A stretch of DNA of 64,000 bases from contig NZ_QOHF01000018.1 of the NCBI RefSeq assembly GCF_003319115.1, forward strand, positions 42,410 to 106,409, in the 5' to 3' direction. The translations under genes and the position numbers were made by a program. The stretch is from Geodermatophilus sp. TF02-6 (GTDB lineage Bacteria; Actinomycetota; Actinomycetes; Mycobacteriales; Geodermatophilaceae). A model generated the notes under the pieces. It worked only from the letters and a program-made list of their open reading frames with translations. It did not search any database and had not been told where the DNA came from. The first letter of the stretch is position 1; each line of letters begins with the position of its first letter. Shown piece after piece: positions 7,332 to 18,484 of this stretch.

Positions 7332-8819
7332 TCAGTGGGTGGCTCGTGGGTTGGGCAGCCTGGACCGGGTCGGGGTGGGGTGGTCGGTGTCGGTGTGCTC
7401 GACGGCGATCCCCTCGGCGTCGCCCTCGAAGGTCGTGCCGATCGCCGGGGCCTCGGCGAAGATCGGCGCCTCCTCGGGCTGCCCGCGCCGCACGTTGAAC
7501 AGCAGGTTGAGCAGGATCGCGGTGATGGCGGCGGCGCTGATGCCGGAGTCGAAGACGACCTGGAACCAGCTCGGGAAGGAGTCGTAGAACTCCGGGACGG
7601 CGATGGGGATGATCCCCATCCCGATCGCGGCGGCGACGATCACCAGGTTGGCGTTGCCGTCGTAGTCCACCTTGGCGAGCGTGCGGATGCCGCTGGCGGC
7701 GACCGTGCCGAACAGCACCAGGCCGGCGCCGCCGAGGACGGGCAGGGGCACGAGCGCCACCAGCGCCCCGAGGACCGGGAACAGGCCCAGCAGGAACAGG
7801 ATGACGCCGCTGACGGCGACGACGAACCGGCTCTTGATCCCGGTCACCGCGACCAGCCCGACGTTCTGGGCGAACGCGCTGACCGAGAAGCCGTTGAAGA
7901 CGCCGGCGACGGTGGTGGCCAGCATGTCGGCCTGCAGACCACCGGTCACGTCGCGGCGGCCGAGCGGCTTGTCGACGACCTCCCCGATGGCCAGGATGTC
8001 CGCCGTCGTCTCGGTCATGATCACCAGCATCACGACGAGCATCGAGACGATGGCGCCCACGGCGAAGGTCGGGGTGCCGAAGTGGAACGGCTCGGTCAGC
8101 TGGAAGGCCGCGGCGTCCCCGATCCGGCCGAAGTCGGTGGCGGCGAACGGGATGGCCACCAGCGTGCCGAGCACCAGGCCGAGCAGGATCGCCACCCGGT
8201 TGAAGAAGCCGCCCAGGAAGCGGTAGATGAGCACGATGATCAACAACGTGGCCGCGGCCAGGCCGATGTTGCGCATCGAGCCGAACTCGGGGGTGTTCGC
8301 CGTTCCGCGCGCCCACCGGATCGCCACCGGCAGCAGGGACACCCCGATCACGGTGATCACCGTGCCGGTGACCACCGGGGGGAAGAACCGCAGCAGCCGG
8401 GTGAAGAACGGTGCGATGAAGAAGGCGATGGCGCCGGCGACGATGAGCGCTCCGAAGATCGCGCGCAGCCCCGCCTCGCCGCCCAGCGGTGCCCCGATGG
8501 CCAGCATCGTCGAGACGGCCGCGAACGACGTCCCCTGCACGAGCGGGAGGCGGGCGCCGATCCGCCACACCCCGATGGTCTGCAGGAGCGTGGCCAGGCC
8601 GGACATGAACAGCCCGGCGCTGATCAGGTACGTGGTCTGCTGCGGGGTGAGCTCGAGCGCGGTGCCGATGATGAGCGGTACCGCCACCACCCCGGCGTAC
8701 ATGCTGAGCACGTGCTGCAAGCCGTAGGCCACCATCGGTCCGGGCGGCAGCACCTCGTCCACCGGGTGCACGCCGGCCTTGGTCGCCCCGGCGTGCTTCC
8801 TCTTGTTCCACAGGGCCAT
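7332..8819 (-). CDS. Nucleobase:cation symporter-2 (urate/xanthine permease)
   Basis: A 495-aa polytopic membrane protein of the NCS2/NAT family (UraA, XanP, UacT). Visible family motifs are GLQHVLSMYAGVVAVPLIIG near the N terminus, the substrate motif region QNVGLVAVTGIKSRFVV, and about 12-14 hydrophobic segments. The C-terminal 45 residues are polar and cytoplasmic. The ATG at 8819 follows GAGGAGGAC. It is the distal gene of an operon with uricase, hydroxyisourate hydrolase and OHCU decarboxylase, so uric acid or xanthine uptake is the natural role. Confidence 0.88.
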   Translation of the reverse strand: MALWNKRKHAGATKAGVHPVDEVLPPGPMVAYGLQHVLSMYAGVVAVPLIIGTALELTPQQTTYLISAGLFMSGLATLLQTIGVWRIGARLPLVQGTSFAAVSTMLAIGAPLGGEAGLRAIFGALIVAGAIAFFIAPFFTRLLRFFPPVVTGTVITVIGVSLLPVAIRWARGTANTPEFGSMRNIGLAAATLLIIVLIYRFLGGFFNRVAILLGLVLGTLVAIPFAATDFGRIGDAAAFQLTEPFHFGTPTFAVGAIVSMLVVMLVIMTETTADILAIGEVVDKPLGRRDVTGGLQADMLATTVAGVFNGFSVSAFAQNVGLVAVTGIKSRFVVAVSGVILFLLGLFPVLGALVALVPLPVLGGAGLVLFGTVAASGIRTLAKVDYDGNANLVIVAAAIGMGIIPIAVPEFYDSFPSWFQVVFDSGISAAAITAILLNLLFNVRRGQPEEAPIFAEAPAIGTTFEGDAEGIAVEHTDTDHPTPTRSRLPNPRATH

Positions 8820-8852
8820 CGGTCCTCCTCCTCGGTCAGCGGGTCGGTGTGG

Positions 8853-9731
8853 TCACCAGCCCTGACCGGGGTCGAAGGCCAGACCCGGGTCGGGGGCGTC
8901 GTCGCGGCGGACGGTGGCCTCGATCAGGCCGTACGGCCGGTCGTCGGCGTGGAAGACCTCGCCCGCGTTGTCCAGCCCGAAGCGATCCAGGTCGTAGACG
9001 AAGTGGTGCTTGTTCGGGGCGGAGAAGCGGATCTCGGCGATCTCCGGCTGGCTCTCCAGCGCCGCCGTGCCCATCTCGAACAAGGTGTGCTGCAGCGCCA
9101 GGCTGTGGTGGCCGGCGAAGGTGTCCTGCAGGGCCTGCAGGACACCGTCGTAGGACTTGCCCCAGTCGACGTCCTCGCTGGTGTGGTACCACTGCGCGAG
9201 CAGCGACGTGGCCACGATGCGGTCGTGGGTGGGCTCCAGCGTCGTGTACTCGTCCTCGATGTAGCCCCAGAACTCCGCGTCGGTGGTCTTGAGCACGACC
9301 AGGTCCTTGACGCCGGAGACCACCCAGGTGGTGGAGCCGTCGTAGGTCACCGTCGCCGTGCGGACGTAGCGGCCGTCGCGGACGAAGGCGTGCGGGTTGC
9401 CCAGCCGCGCCCACGGGTACATCTCCAGCTTCACCCGCGCCCGGTGGATCGTCTCGGTGTTGTCCACGAAGTGGCGGGCCAGCCGGATGCCGAACGACTC
9501 CGGCTGCGCGACGACGTCGTCCTCCTTGGCGAAGGCGAACACGGTGTTCTTCTGCGTGTCCGTCGGCAGCACCGGTGCGTTGTCGCCGGTCAGGTGGGGC
9601 GGGTCCTGGTCGCCGGAGAGCGCGACGCTGACGTTGTAGTCGACGATCTCGTGCGGGTCGCTGTCGCGGAAGACCCGGACGACCCGGTTCTCCGCCTTGC
9701 CGTACTGGTTGTGCCCGAGCACGACTGCCAT
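8853..9731 (-). CDS. Urate oxidase (uricase)
   Basis: A 292-aa cofactor-free uricase converting urate, O2 and water to 5-hydroxyisourate and H2O2. It begins VVLGHNQYGKAENRVVRVFRD, with the conserved Lys of the catalytic dyad, and has LPTDTQKNTVFAFAKE with the catalytic Thr. The two tunnelling-fold halves are both present and the length is normal. ATG 9731 was preferred over the GTG three codons upstream because of its spacing from GAGGAG. It sits second-to-last in the urate operon, between hydroxyisourate hydrolase and the permease. Confidence 0.95.
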   Translation of the reverse strand: MAVVLGHNQYGKAENRVVRVFRDSDPHEIVDYNVSVALSGDQDPPHLTGDNAPVLPTDTQKNTVFAFAKEDDVVAQPESFGIRLARHFVDNTETIHRARVKLEMYPWARLGNPHAFVRDGRYVRTATVTYDGSTTWVVSGVKDLVVLKTTDAEFWGYIEDEYTTLEPTHDRIVATSLLAQWYHTSEDVDWGKSYDGVLQALQDTFAGHHSLALQHTLFEMGTAALESQPEIAEIRFSAPNKHHFVYDLDRFGLDNAGEVFHADDRPYGLIEATVRRDDAPDPGLAFDPGQGW

Positions 9732-9751
9732 GGGGATCACTCCTCGTGTGT

Positions 9752-10093
9752 CTAGGAACCTCGGTAGGTGGAGAAGGCGTAGGGGGACAGCAGCAGCGGC
9801 ACGTGGTAGTGCCGCTCGGTGGTGACCTCGAAGCAGATGACGACCTCGGGGTAGAACCCGCGCTGTCCGGAGCCGGCGAAGTAGCCGGCGGTGTCAAAAA
9901 CGAGCCGGTGGACGCCGGGTTCCAGTCCGGCCGGCGTGAGGTCACGCACGCGGCCGTCGCCGTCGGTCCTGGCGTCGGCGACCGGGGTCCAGGGGCCGGG
10001 CGGTCGACCGCCGCGTCGCTCCAGGCGGACGGCGACGTCGACGGCCGGGTCTCCGGTGACCGCATCGAGCACGTGGGTGGACAGGGAGCTCAC
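9752..10093 (-). CDS. 5-hydroxyisourate hydrolase (transthyretin-like)
   Basis: A 113-aa transthyretin-related protein that hydrolyses 5-hydroxyisourate to OHCU. It opens SSLSTHVLDAVTGDPA, carries the family His/Arg residues in HYHVPLLLSPYAFSTY, and ends exactly with the diagnostic tetrapeptide YRGS. The GTG start at 10093 lies 5-6 bases after GAGGAGG. It is placed between the OHCU decarboxylase and uricase genes, giving the three consecutive urate-to-allantoin enzymes. Confidence 0.95.
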   Translation of the reverse strand: MSSLSTHVLDAVTGDPAVDVAVRLERRGGRPPGPWTPVADARTDGDGRVRDLTPAGLEPGVHRLVFDTAGYFAGSGQRGFYPEVVICFEVTTERHYHVPLLLSPYAFSTYRGS

Positions 10094-10166
10094 GGCCCCT
10101 CCTCGCTGGCGCTCGTCGGCACTGCTCGCAGTGCTGCTGTGCTCCTGGGTGAGCTCGCACGCTCGC

Positions 10167-10688
10167 TCACGTCTCGAGCAGCTTCTCGACCCGGAGGCGG
10201 GCGATCTGCCCCAGTTGTTCGCCCACCTCGCGCCGCTCGGTCGCGGGGTCGTTGCGCAGGCGACGGCGGGCCTCGGCGAGCATCTCCACCGGGGACCGGC
10301 CGGCCGCCCGGATGAGGAACACCCGGCCGAAGCGCTCCTCGTAGGCGAGGTTGGCCGCACGCAGCTCTGCGCGCGTCCGGTCGTCGCTGTCGCTGACCGA
10401 TGCCTGCTCCTGCCGAGACCAGCGGGCCTCGGTGCTCCCACCGCTCGCACGGTCGCCGATCCGGGGGTGCGCGGACAGCGCCTCCTCGAGGTCCGCGTCG
10501 CTGAGCTCACGACAGGCGAGCTCGGCGGTGTCGAGCAGGGCCTCCCTGCTGCGGTACGGGCGGCCGGCGGCGAGCCGGGACACCCAGGTGGTGCTGGCGC
10601 AGCACACGCTCAGCGCCTGCCGCGCCGTGTCGGCGGGCGAGGTGTTGAAGCGGTCGAGGGCTGCGTCGCTGACCGGCTGCGCTTCCAT
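10167..10688 (-). CDS. OHCU decarboxylase
   Basis: A 173-aa all-helical enzyme that decarboxylates 2-oxo-4-hydroxy-4-carboxy-5-ureidoimidazoline to S-allantoin. The catalytic His is in the signature AHPRIGD; the Glu region ANLAYEERFGRVFLIRAAGRS is also conserved. It is the first gene of the minus-strand urate operon; two TTTCG-N5-CGAAA operator copies stand 14-49 bases upstream of its ATG. A stretch of 73 bases separates it from hydroxyisourate hydrolase. Confidence 0.93.
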   Translation of the reverse strand: MEAQPVSDAALDRFNTSPADTARQALSVCCASTTWVSRLAAGRPYRSREALLDTAELACRELSDADLEEALSAHPRIGDRASGGSTEARWSRQEQASVSDSDDRTRAELRAANLAYEERFGRVFLIRAAGRSPVEMLAEARRRLRNDPATERREVGEQLGQIARLRVEKLLET

Positions 10689-10701
10689 GGACCACCTCGG
10701 T

Positions 10702-10737
10702 TTTCGTATGTCGAAACAACCCTTTCGCTGGCAGAAA
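10702..10737. promoter_or_regulatory. Two operator copies for the IclR-type regulator (urate operon)
   Basis: Two 15-bp inverted repeats: TTTCG-TATGT-CGAAA at 10702-10716 (perfect arms) and TTTCG-CTGGC-AGAAA at 10723-10737 (one mismatch). Their centres are 21 bp apart, two helical turns, so they present the same face of the DNA. They lie immediately upstream of the OHCU decarboxylase start and share the pattern found at 11784-11843 and 14680-14715. Binding by the IclR product encoded at 10970-11725 is inferred. Confidence 0.65.
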
Positions 10738-10889
10738 GGTATGCGTGACCCACCGCACAGTCAAGGGGGTTCTGCAGCGCTTCTCCGGCGACCGGTGGCC
10801 GCTGCCGACGGCGACAGGCGCCGCAGCGGCGTCCCGAGCGTGGCGGTCGGCGTCACGGCCGGCGCCGAGCGCTCGGCGTTCAGCGCAAG

Positions 10890-10940
10890 ACCCCTCACCG
10901 GGTCGGTGCCCGAGGGGTGCAGCCTCCTCGAGCAGGAGGC
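10890..10940. terminator. Two hairpins downstream of the IclR gene
   Basis: ACCCCTC (10890-10896) pairs with GAGGGGT (10912-10918), and GCCTCCT (10922-10928) pairs perfectly with AGGAGGC (10934-10940) around a 5-base loop. They lie just past the stop of the minus-strand regulator at 10970. There is no clear T-run, as is common in this kind of genome. Confidence 0.45.
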
Positions 10941-10969
10941 GTGGAGGAGGGTGCTGGACGAGCCGAGGG

Positions 10970-11725
10970 CTACTCGGCCATGTCCGCGGCGAGGCGCTTG
11001 CTCGCCTCGGTCAGCAGCGGGATGGCCCGGTCGACGAGCGCGGGCGTCATGCGCCCGGCCGGTCCGGAGATGGACATCGCCATCCGCAGGTGGGGAGCGT
11101 CCACCGGAACGGCGACGCAACGCACACCGACCTCCTGCTCACCTTCGTCCACCGCGTAGCCGTCCTGCCGGATCTGGTGCAGCGCGGCGATGAGGGTGTC
11201 GGGATCGGTGATGGAGTGCGATGTCTGACCCGGCATCCCGGCGCGCGCCATCAGGGCGCGCACCTCGTCGTCGGGCAGCAGGGACAGGACGGCCTTGCCC
11301 ACGCCGGTGGAGTGCAGGTTCACGCGGCGGCCCACCTCGGTGAACATCCGCATGGAGTGGGTGGACGGGACCTGGCCGAGGTAGACGGCGCGGTCACCGT
11401 CCAGGGCGGCCAGGTTCGCCGACTCGCCCAGTTCGGCGACGAGCCCTTGCAGCACCGGCCGGGCCCGAGTGCCGAGCATGGCCCCGGCGACCTCCCCGAG
11501 CGGGATCAGCCGAGAGCCGAGGGCGTAGCGGCGGTTGGGCAGCTGCTGCATGTAGCCCCGGTCGACGAGGGTGCGCGCCAGCCGGTAGACCGTGGGTAGG
11601 GGGACGCCGGACGCCACGGCGATCTCGCTGAGGGGCATCTGCCCGCCGGCGCCCGCCAGGATCTCGAGGACGTCGAGGACCCGGGAGACCGACTGGACCC
11701 CGCCGGACGGTGCAGCGTCTGTCAT
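10970..11725 (-). CDS. IclR-family regulator, AllR-like
   Basis: A 251-aa IclR-type regulator. The winged helix is at residues 10-70 (VLDVLEILAGAGGQMPLSEI, then GVPLPTVYRLARTLVDRGYM), followed by the GAF-like effector domain ending near GEQEVGVRCVAVPVDAPHLR, which holds the conserved effector-pocket Cys. In E. coli the relative AllR represses glyoxylate/allantoin genes and is released by glyoxylate. Here it is divergent from malic enzyme and embedded among urate, allantoin and glyoxylate genes. The repeated 15-bp operators next to its own promoter suggest autoregulation. ATG 11725 is preferred to a TTG at 11734. Confidence 0.85.
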   Translation of the reverse strand: MTDAAPSGGVQSVSRVLDVLEILAGAGGQMPLSEIAVASGVPLPTVYRLARTLVDRGYMQQLPNRRYALGSRLIPLGEVAGAMLGTRARPVLQGLVAELGESANLAALDGDRAVYLGQVPSTHSMRMFTEVGRRVNLHSTGVGKAVLSLLPDDEVRALMARAGMPGQTSHSITDPDTLIAALHQIRQDGYAVDEGEQEVGVRCVAVPVDAPHLRMAMSISGPAGRMTPALVDRAIPLLTEASKRLAADMAE

Positions 11726-11783
11726 CTGGGCCAACCTCTCACGTGCGGCGGATCATCTCAGTCTACCCAAGCAGCGCCGCGGT

Positions 11784-11843
11784 TTTCGTCCAGCGAAATA
11801 CTTGCTCTCTCGTATGGTGAAACCTTACGTTCGCCTACCGAAA
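11784..11843. promoter_or_regulatory. Triple operator in the divergent regulator/malic enzyme promoter
   Basis: Three 15-bp sites: TTTCG-TCCAG-CGAAA (11784-11798, perfect), TCTCG-TATGG-TGAAA (11808-11822) and GTTCG-CCTAC-CGAAA (11829-11843). Centre spacings are 24 and 21 bp. They fill the space between the IclR gene (start 11725, leftward) and malic enzyme (start 11865, rightward), so one regulator could control both directions. Confidence 0.65.
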
Positions 11844-11864
11844 GCCAGCATCGAGGAGGACATC

Positions 11865-13259
<1,395 letters not shown>

Positions 13260-13320
13260 CCCGGCCGGCCCAGCCGGCCGCGTGCACCGCCCCGTGCGGT
13301 GCGAGGAGAGGAGCACGCAG

Positions 13321-14577
13321 ATGACCCGAGTCAGCGACCAGCTCGCCGACCTGCTCGACCAGCACCTGGCCGAGGCCGACCGGGAACTGCAGGTCCGCTA
13401 TCCCGGCGATCCCGGCACCCGGCAGCCGGTGCACACCGTCTACGTGCCCGCCGACCGGTTCACCGCCGAGACGCCTGCCCAGTGGGGCCGGGCGGCGCGC
13501 GAGCTGCTCGACCGCCAGGCGCCCACGGCAGCCGCACTCGCCGAGGCCACCGAGATGCCCACGACCCTGGTCGGTGAGGTCTACGACCGGGTGCGGGACA
13601 AGCTGATCGGCGAGCCGGTCGAGGACCTGCGGGTCGACTTCGAGGACGGCTACGGGCACCGCCCGGACGAGGAGGAGGACCGCGCGGCTCGAGAGGGGGC
13701 CGCCGCGCTCGCCGCCGCCGCCCACCGCCCCGGCGCCCCGCCGTTCCTCGGCATCCGGTTCAAGAGCTTCGAGGCGCCGACCCGCAGGCGAGGCCTGCGC
13801 ACCCTCGACCTGGTCCTGGAGGGCCTGCTGTCGGCCGGCGACCTCCCGGCCGGTCTGCTGCTGACCCTGCCCAAGGTCACCTCCGTGGCGCAGGTGGCCG
13901 CGATGGTCGACGTCTGCGCCCGGCTGGAGCAGGCCCACGGGCTGCCCGCAGGGCGGCTCCGCTTCGAGATCCAGGTGGAGACCCCGCAGGCCGTGCTGGG
14001 CGGCGACGGCACCGCCACGGTCGCGCGCATGATCACTGCCGCGGCCGGGCGCTGCACCGGGCTGCACTACGGCACCTATGACTACAGCGCCGCCCTGGGG
14101 ATCGCGGCGGCGCAGCAGAGCCTGGACCACCCCGCTGCCGACCACGCCAAGGCGGTGATGCAGCTGGCCGCCGCCGGCACCGGCGTCCGGTTGTCCGACG
14201 GCTCGACCAACGTGCTGCCCGTGGGGGAACGAGACCGCGTCCACGCCGCCTGGCGGCTGCACGCCCGCCTCGTCGAGCGCTCCCTGCGGCGCGGCTTCTA
14301 CCAGGGGTGGGACATGCACCCGGGTCACCTGCCGACCCGCTACCTGGCGACCTACGCCTTCTTCCGCCGGGACCTGCCGTCGACCGCCGAGCGCATCCGG
14401 GCCTACCTCGGCCGGCGCGAGACCGACGTCATGGACGAGCCGGCGACTGCGCAGGCGCTGGCCGGCGCGGTGCTGCGAGGCCTCGACTGCGGCGCCGTGA
14501 CCGCCGAGGAGGTCGTCGAGGCCACCGGCGCCGATCGCGGACAGCTGGAGGTCCTGGCGCGGCGCGTCACCGCCTGA
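13321..14577 (+). CDS. DUF6986 aldolase/citrate-lyase-like protein, possible malate synthase
   Basis: A 418-aa protein of the HpcH/HpaI-citrate lyase-malate synthase TIM-barrel superfamily. Acidic metal-site motifs are visible in LRVDFEDGYGHRPDEEEDR and in RLRFEIQVETPQAV, and a conserved LHYGTYDYSAALGI follows. The C-terminal third (RRGFYQGWDMHPGHLPTRYLA) is specific to this family, which has no proven reaction that I know of. Located between malic enzyme and hydroxypyruvate isomerase in a glyoxylate regulon that lacks a classical malate synthase, it is a candidate enzyme condensing glyoxylate with acetyl-CoA. That function is inferred. Confidence 0.75.
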   Translation: MTRVSDQLADLLDQHLAEADRELQVRYPGDPGTRQPVHTVYVPADRFTAETPAQWGRAARELLDRQAPTAAALAEATEMPTTLVGEVYDRVRDKLIGEPVEDLRVDFEDGYGHRPDEEEDRAAREGAAALAAAAHRPGAPPFLGIRFKSFEAPTRRRGLRTLDLVLEGLLSAGDLPAGLLLTLPKVTSVAQVAAMVDVCARLEQAHGLPAGRLRFEIQVETPQAVLGGDGTATVARMITAAAGRCTGLHYGTYDYSAALGIAAAQQSLDHPAADHAKAVMQLAAAGTGVRLSDGSTNVLPVGERDRVHAAWRLHARLVERSLRRGFYQGWDMHPGHLPTRYLATYAFFRRDLPSTAERIRAYLGRRETDVMDEPATAQALAGAVLRGLDCGAVTAEEVVEATGADRGQLEVLARRVTA

Positions 14578-14679
14578 TCGCTCATCGGCGCGGCGCCCAG
14601 CCGCGCGCGCCCATCACCCCGGCACCCCGCCGGTCGGAGGACGCCCTGTGGTTGACGCCACAGACCTACCCGGCTAAGC

Positions 14680-14715
14680 TTTCGTCTAGCAAAAGAAAAC
14701 ATCCACGATGTGAAA
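14680..14715. promoter_or_regulatory. Operator pair in front of hydroxypyruvate isomerase
   Basis: TTTCG-TCTAG-CAAAA at 14680-14694 (one mismatch), and a weaker site whose right arm TGAAA is intact at 14701-14715. The centres are again 21 bp apart. The weaker copy overlaps the GAAAGAG ribosome site of the gene starting at 14726, so a bound regulator would block transcription and perhaps initiation. Confidence 0.55.
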
Positions 14716-14725
14716 GAGCTTCTCG

Positions 14726-15547
14726 ATGCCGACCGCTCGCTACGCCGTCAACCTCTCCATCCTGTTCACCGAGCTGCCCCTGCTGGACCGTCCGGCGGCG
14801 GCCGCCGAGGCCGGTTTCGGCGGCGTGGAGTTCTGGTGGCCGTTCGCCACCGCCGTCCCCGGTGACCGGGACGTCGACGCGTTCGTGCGGGCGGTGGAGG
14901 ACGCCGGGGTGTCCCTGGTGGGCCTGAACTTCTTCGCCGGCGACATGCCCGCCGGCGACCGGGGCCTGGTGTCCTGGCCGGCCCGGTCGGCGGAGTTCGT
15001 CGACAACGTCGACGTCACCGTGGGCATCGGCGAGCGGCTCGGCTGCCGGGCCTTCAACGCCCTGTACGGCAACCGGGTCGACGACGCCACCCCGGACGAG
15101 CAGGACACCCTCGCCGTGGAGAACCTGGCCCGCGCTGGCCAGGCCGCGGCGCGCATCGGCGGCACCGTGCTCGTCGAGTCGGTCAGCGGCGCCCCCCGCT
15201 ACCCGCTGCTGACCGCGCAGGACTCGATCGACGTCATCGACCGGGTCGCACGGGAGACCGACGTGACCGACCTCGGCTTCCTCTGCGACCTCTACCACCT
15301 GGCGGTCAACGGCGACGACCTCGACCAGGTGATCGACATCTACGGCCCGCGCGTGGCACACGTCCAGATCGCCGACCACCCCGGTCGCCACGAGCCCGGC
15401 ACCGGGGCGCTCGACCTCGATCACTACCTCGGCAAGCTCACCGCCGCCGGCTACGACGGCTGGATCGCACTGGAGTACAAGCCGCGCGGCGCCAGCGCCG
15501 ACAGCTTCGACTGGCTGCCCCGCGAGCGTCGCCGACCGGCGGCCTGA
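14726..15547 (+). CDS. hyi: Hydroxypyruvate isomerase family TIM barrel
   Basis: A 273-aa sugar-phosphate-isomerase-like TIM barrel interconverting hydroxypyruvate and tartronate semialdehyde. It begins YAVNLSILFTELPLLDRPAAA, with the LFTE motif of Hyi proteins, and has GGTVLVESVS (metal Glu), FLCDLYHLAVNGDD (Asp/His) and VAHVQIADHPGRHEPGTG, followed by WIALEYKP with the last Glu. It is the first gene of the hyi-glxR-gcl-glycerate kinase run and directly follows an operator pair. Confidence 0.92.
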   Translation: MPTARYAVNLSILFTELPLLDRPAAAAEAGFGGVEFWWPFATAVPGDRDVDAFVRAVEDAGVSLVGLNFFAGDMPAGDRGLVSWPARSAEFVDNVDVTVGIGERLGCRAFNALYGNRVDDATPDEQDTLAVENLARAGQAAARIGGTVLVESVSGAPRYPLLTAQDSIDVIDRVARETDVTDLGFLCDLYHLAVNGDDLDQVIDIYGPRVAHVQIADHPGRHEPGTGALDLDHYLGKLTAAGYDGWIALEYKPRGASADSFDWLPRERRRPAA

Positions 15548-15603
15548 GCCGGTCCCCCGCACCGATCAGCCCCCGTTCGCCCCCCACCGAGAGAGGAACA
15601 GCC

Positions 15604-16488
15604 ATGACGACCGTCGCGGTCATCGGCCTCGGGATCATGGGCGGCCCGATGGCCGCCAACCTACTCAAGGCCGATTACGACGTGGTCGGCTACAACCGCA
15701 GCCGGCAGAAGGTGGACCAGCTCGTCGCCGCAGGTGGCCGCGGCGCCGCCGACGTCGCCGAGGCCGTCCGCGACGCCGACGTCGTCCTGACGATGCTGCC
15801 CGACTCCCCGGACGTCGAGGCCGTCGTCCTCGGCGAGGGCGGGATCCTGGAGGCGGCCAAGCCGGGCACGCTGCTCATCGACGCCAGCACCATCCGCCCC
15901 GACGTGTCGGTGCGGCTGGCCGAGGCGGCCGGGGCCCGGGGCATCCGGGCGGTCGACGCGCCGGTCTCCGGCGGCGAGGTCGGAGCCATCGAGGGCACGC
16001 TGTCGATCATGGTCGGTGGGGACGCCGACGACGTGGCCGCCGCACGGCCGGTCCTGGAAGCGGTCGGCTCCACCATCGTGCACGTCGGCCCGGCCGGCTC
16101 CGGGCAGACGGTCAAGGCGGCCAACCAGCTGATCGTGGCCGGCACCATCGAGCTGGTCGCCGAGGCGCTGGTCTTCCTCGAGGCCCACGGCGTGGACACC
16201 CAGGCCGCCGTCGAGGTCCTCGCCGGCGGGCTGGCCGGCAACCGGATCCTCGACCGCAAGGCCGCCGGCATGATCGCCCGCGAGTTCCGCCCCGGCTTCC
16301 GCGTGGACCTGCACCACAAGGACCTGGGCATCGTCACCAGCGCCGCCCGGGAGGCCGGCGTCGCCATCCCGGTCGGCGCGCTGGTCGCCCAGCTGATGGG
16401 CGCGCTGCGCGCGGAGGGCCACGGCTCCCTCGACCACTCCGCCCTGCTGCTGCTGGTCGAGCAGCTCTCCGGCCGCAGCACCAGCTGA
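15604..16488 (+). CDS. glxR: 2-hydroxy-3-oxopropionate (tartronate semialdehyde) reductase
   Basis: A 294-aa beta-hydroxyacid dehydrogenase reducing tartronate semialdehyde to D-glycerate with NAD(P)H. The N-terminal Rossmann motif is VAVIGLGIMGGPMAANLL; the substrate motif is DAPVSGGEVGAIEGTLSIMVGG; the catalytic Lys is in GSGQTVKAANQLIVAG. An AGAGAGGAA ribosome site precedes ATG 15604. It lies between hydroxypyruvate isomerase and glyoxylate carboligase, as in the E. coli allantoin/glyoxylate operon. Confidence 0.93.
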   Translation: MTTVAVIGLGIMGGPMAANLLKADYDVVGYNRSRQKVDQLVAAGGRGAADVAEAVRDADVVLTMLPDSPDVEAVVLGEGGILEAAKPGTLLIDASTIRPDVSVRLAEAAGARGIRAVDAPVSGGEVGAIEGTLSIMVGGDADDVAAARPVLEAVGSTIVHVGPAGSGQTVKAANQLIVAGTIELVAEALVFLEAHGVDTQAAVEVLAGGLAGNRILDRKAAGMIAREFRPGFRVDLHHKDLGIVTSAAREAGVAIPVGALVAQLMGALRAEGHGSLDHSALLLLVEQLSGRSTS

Positions 16489-16542
16489 GCCCCGCTCCCA
16501 TCCACTTCCCGGGCCCCGCAGGGGCCGAGACAGGAGAGACCC

Positions 16543-18342
<1,800 letters not shown>

Positions 18343-18343
18343 A

Positions 18344-18435
18344 GCAGGACCCCCTGCCCCCCGCCGCTCGCAGGCTGGCCTCGCCCGGAGGCTCGCCCCG
18401 AGCGTGCGAGGGGTGAGAGGGGCGAGGTCCTCCTG
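18344..18435. repeat. Intergenic palindromic repeat, copy 1
   Basis: A hairpin-forming element just after the carboligase stop: GCAGGACC (18344-18351) against GGTCCTCCTGC (18425-18435). Its core, 18395-18415, is 21 bases identical to 52693-52713 and close to 53703-53723. It may act as a terminator or attenuator inside the glyoxylate operon. Confidence 0.6.
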
Positions 18436-18484
18436 CCTGCAGCGGGGCCGCCGTCCCCTCCGCCGAGCCCACCGAGGAGGAACC

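Noticed and set aside
6765..9755. Very long plus-strand open frame opposite the peroxiredoxin, permease and uricase genes
   Set aside because: It is antisense to clear genes and of low-complexity Arg/Gly/Asp composition, a usual effect of high-GC codon bias.
14578..14725. Possible separate small gene between DUF6986 and hyi
   Set aside because: No start with ribosome site and no family similarity; the segment is explained by a promoter with the operator pair.
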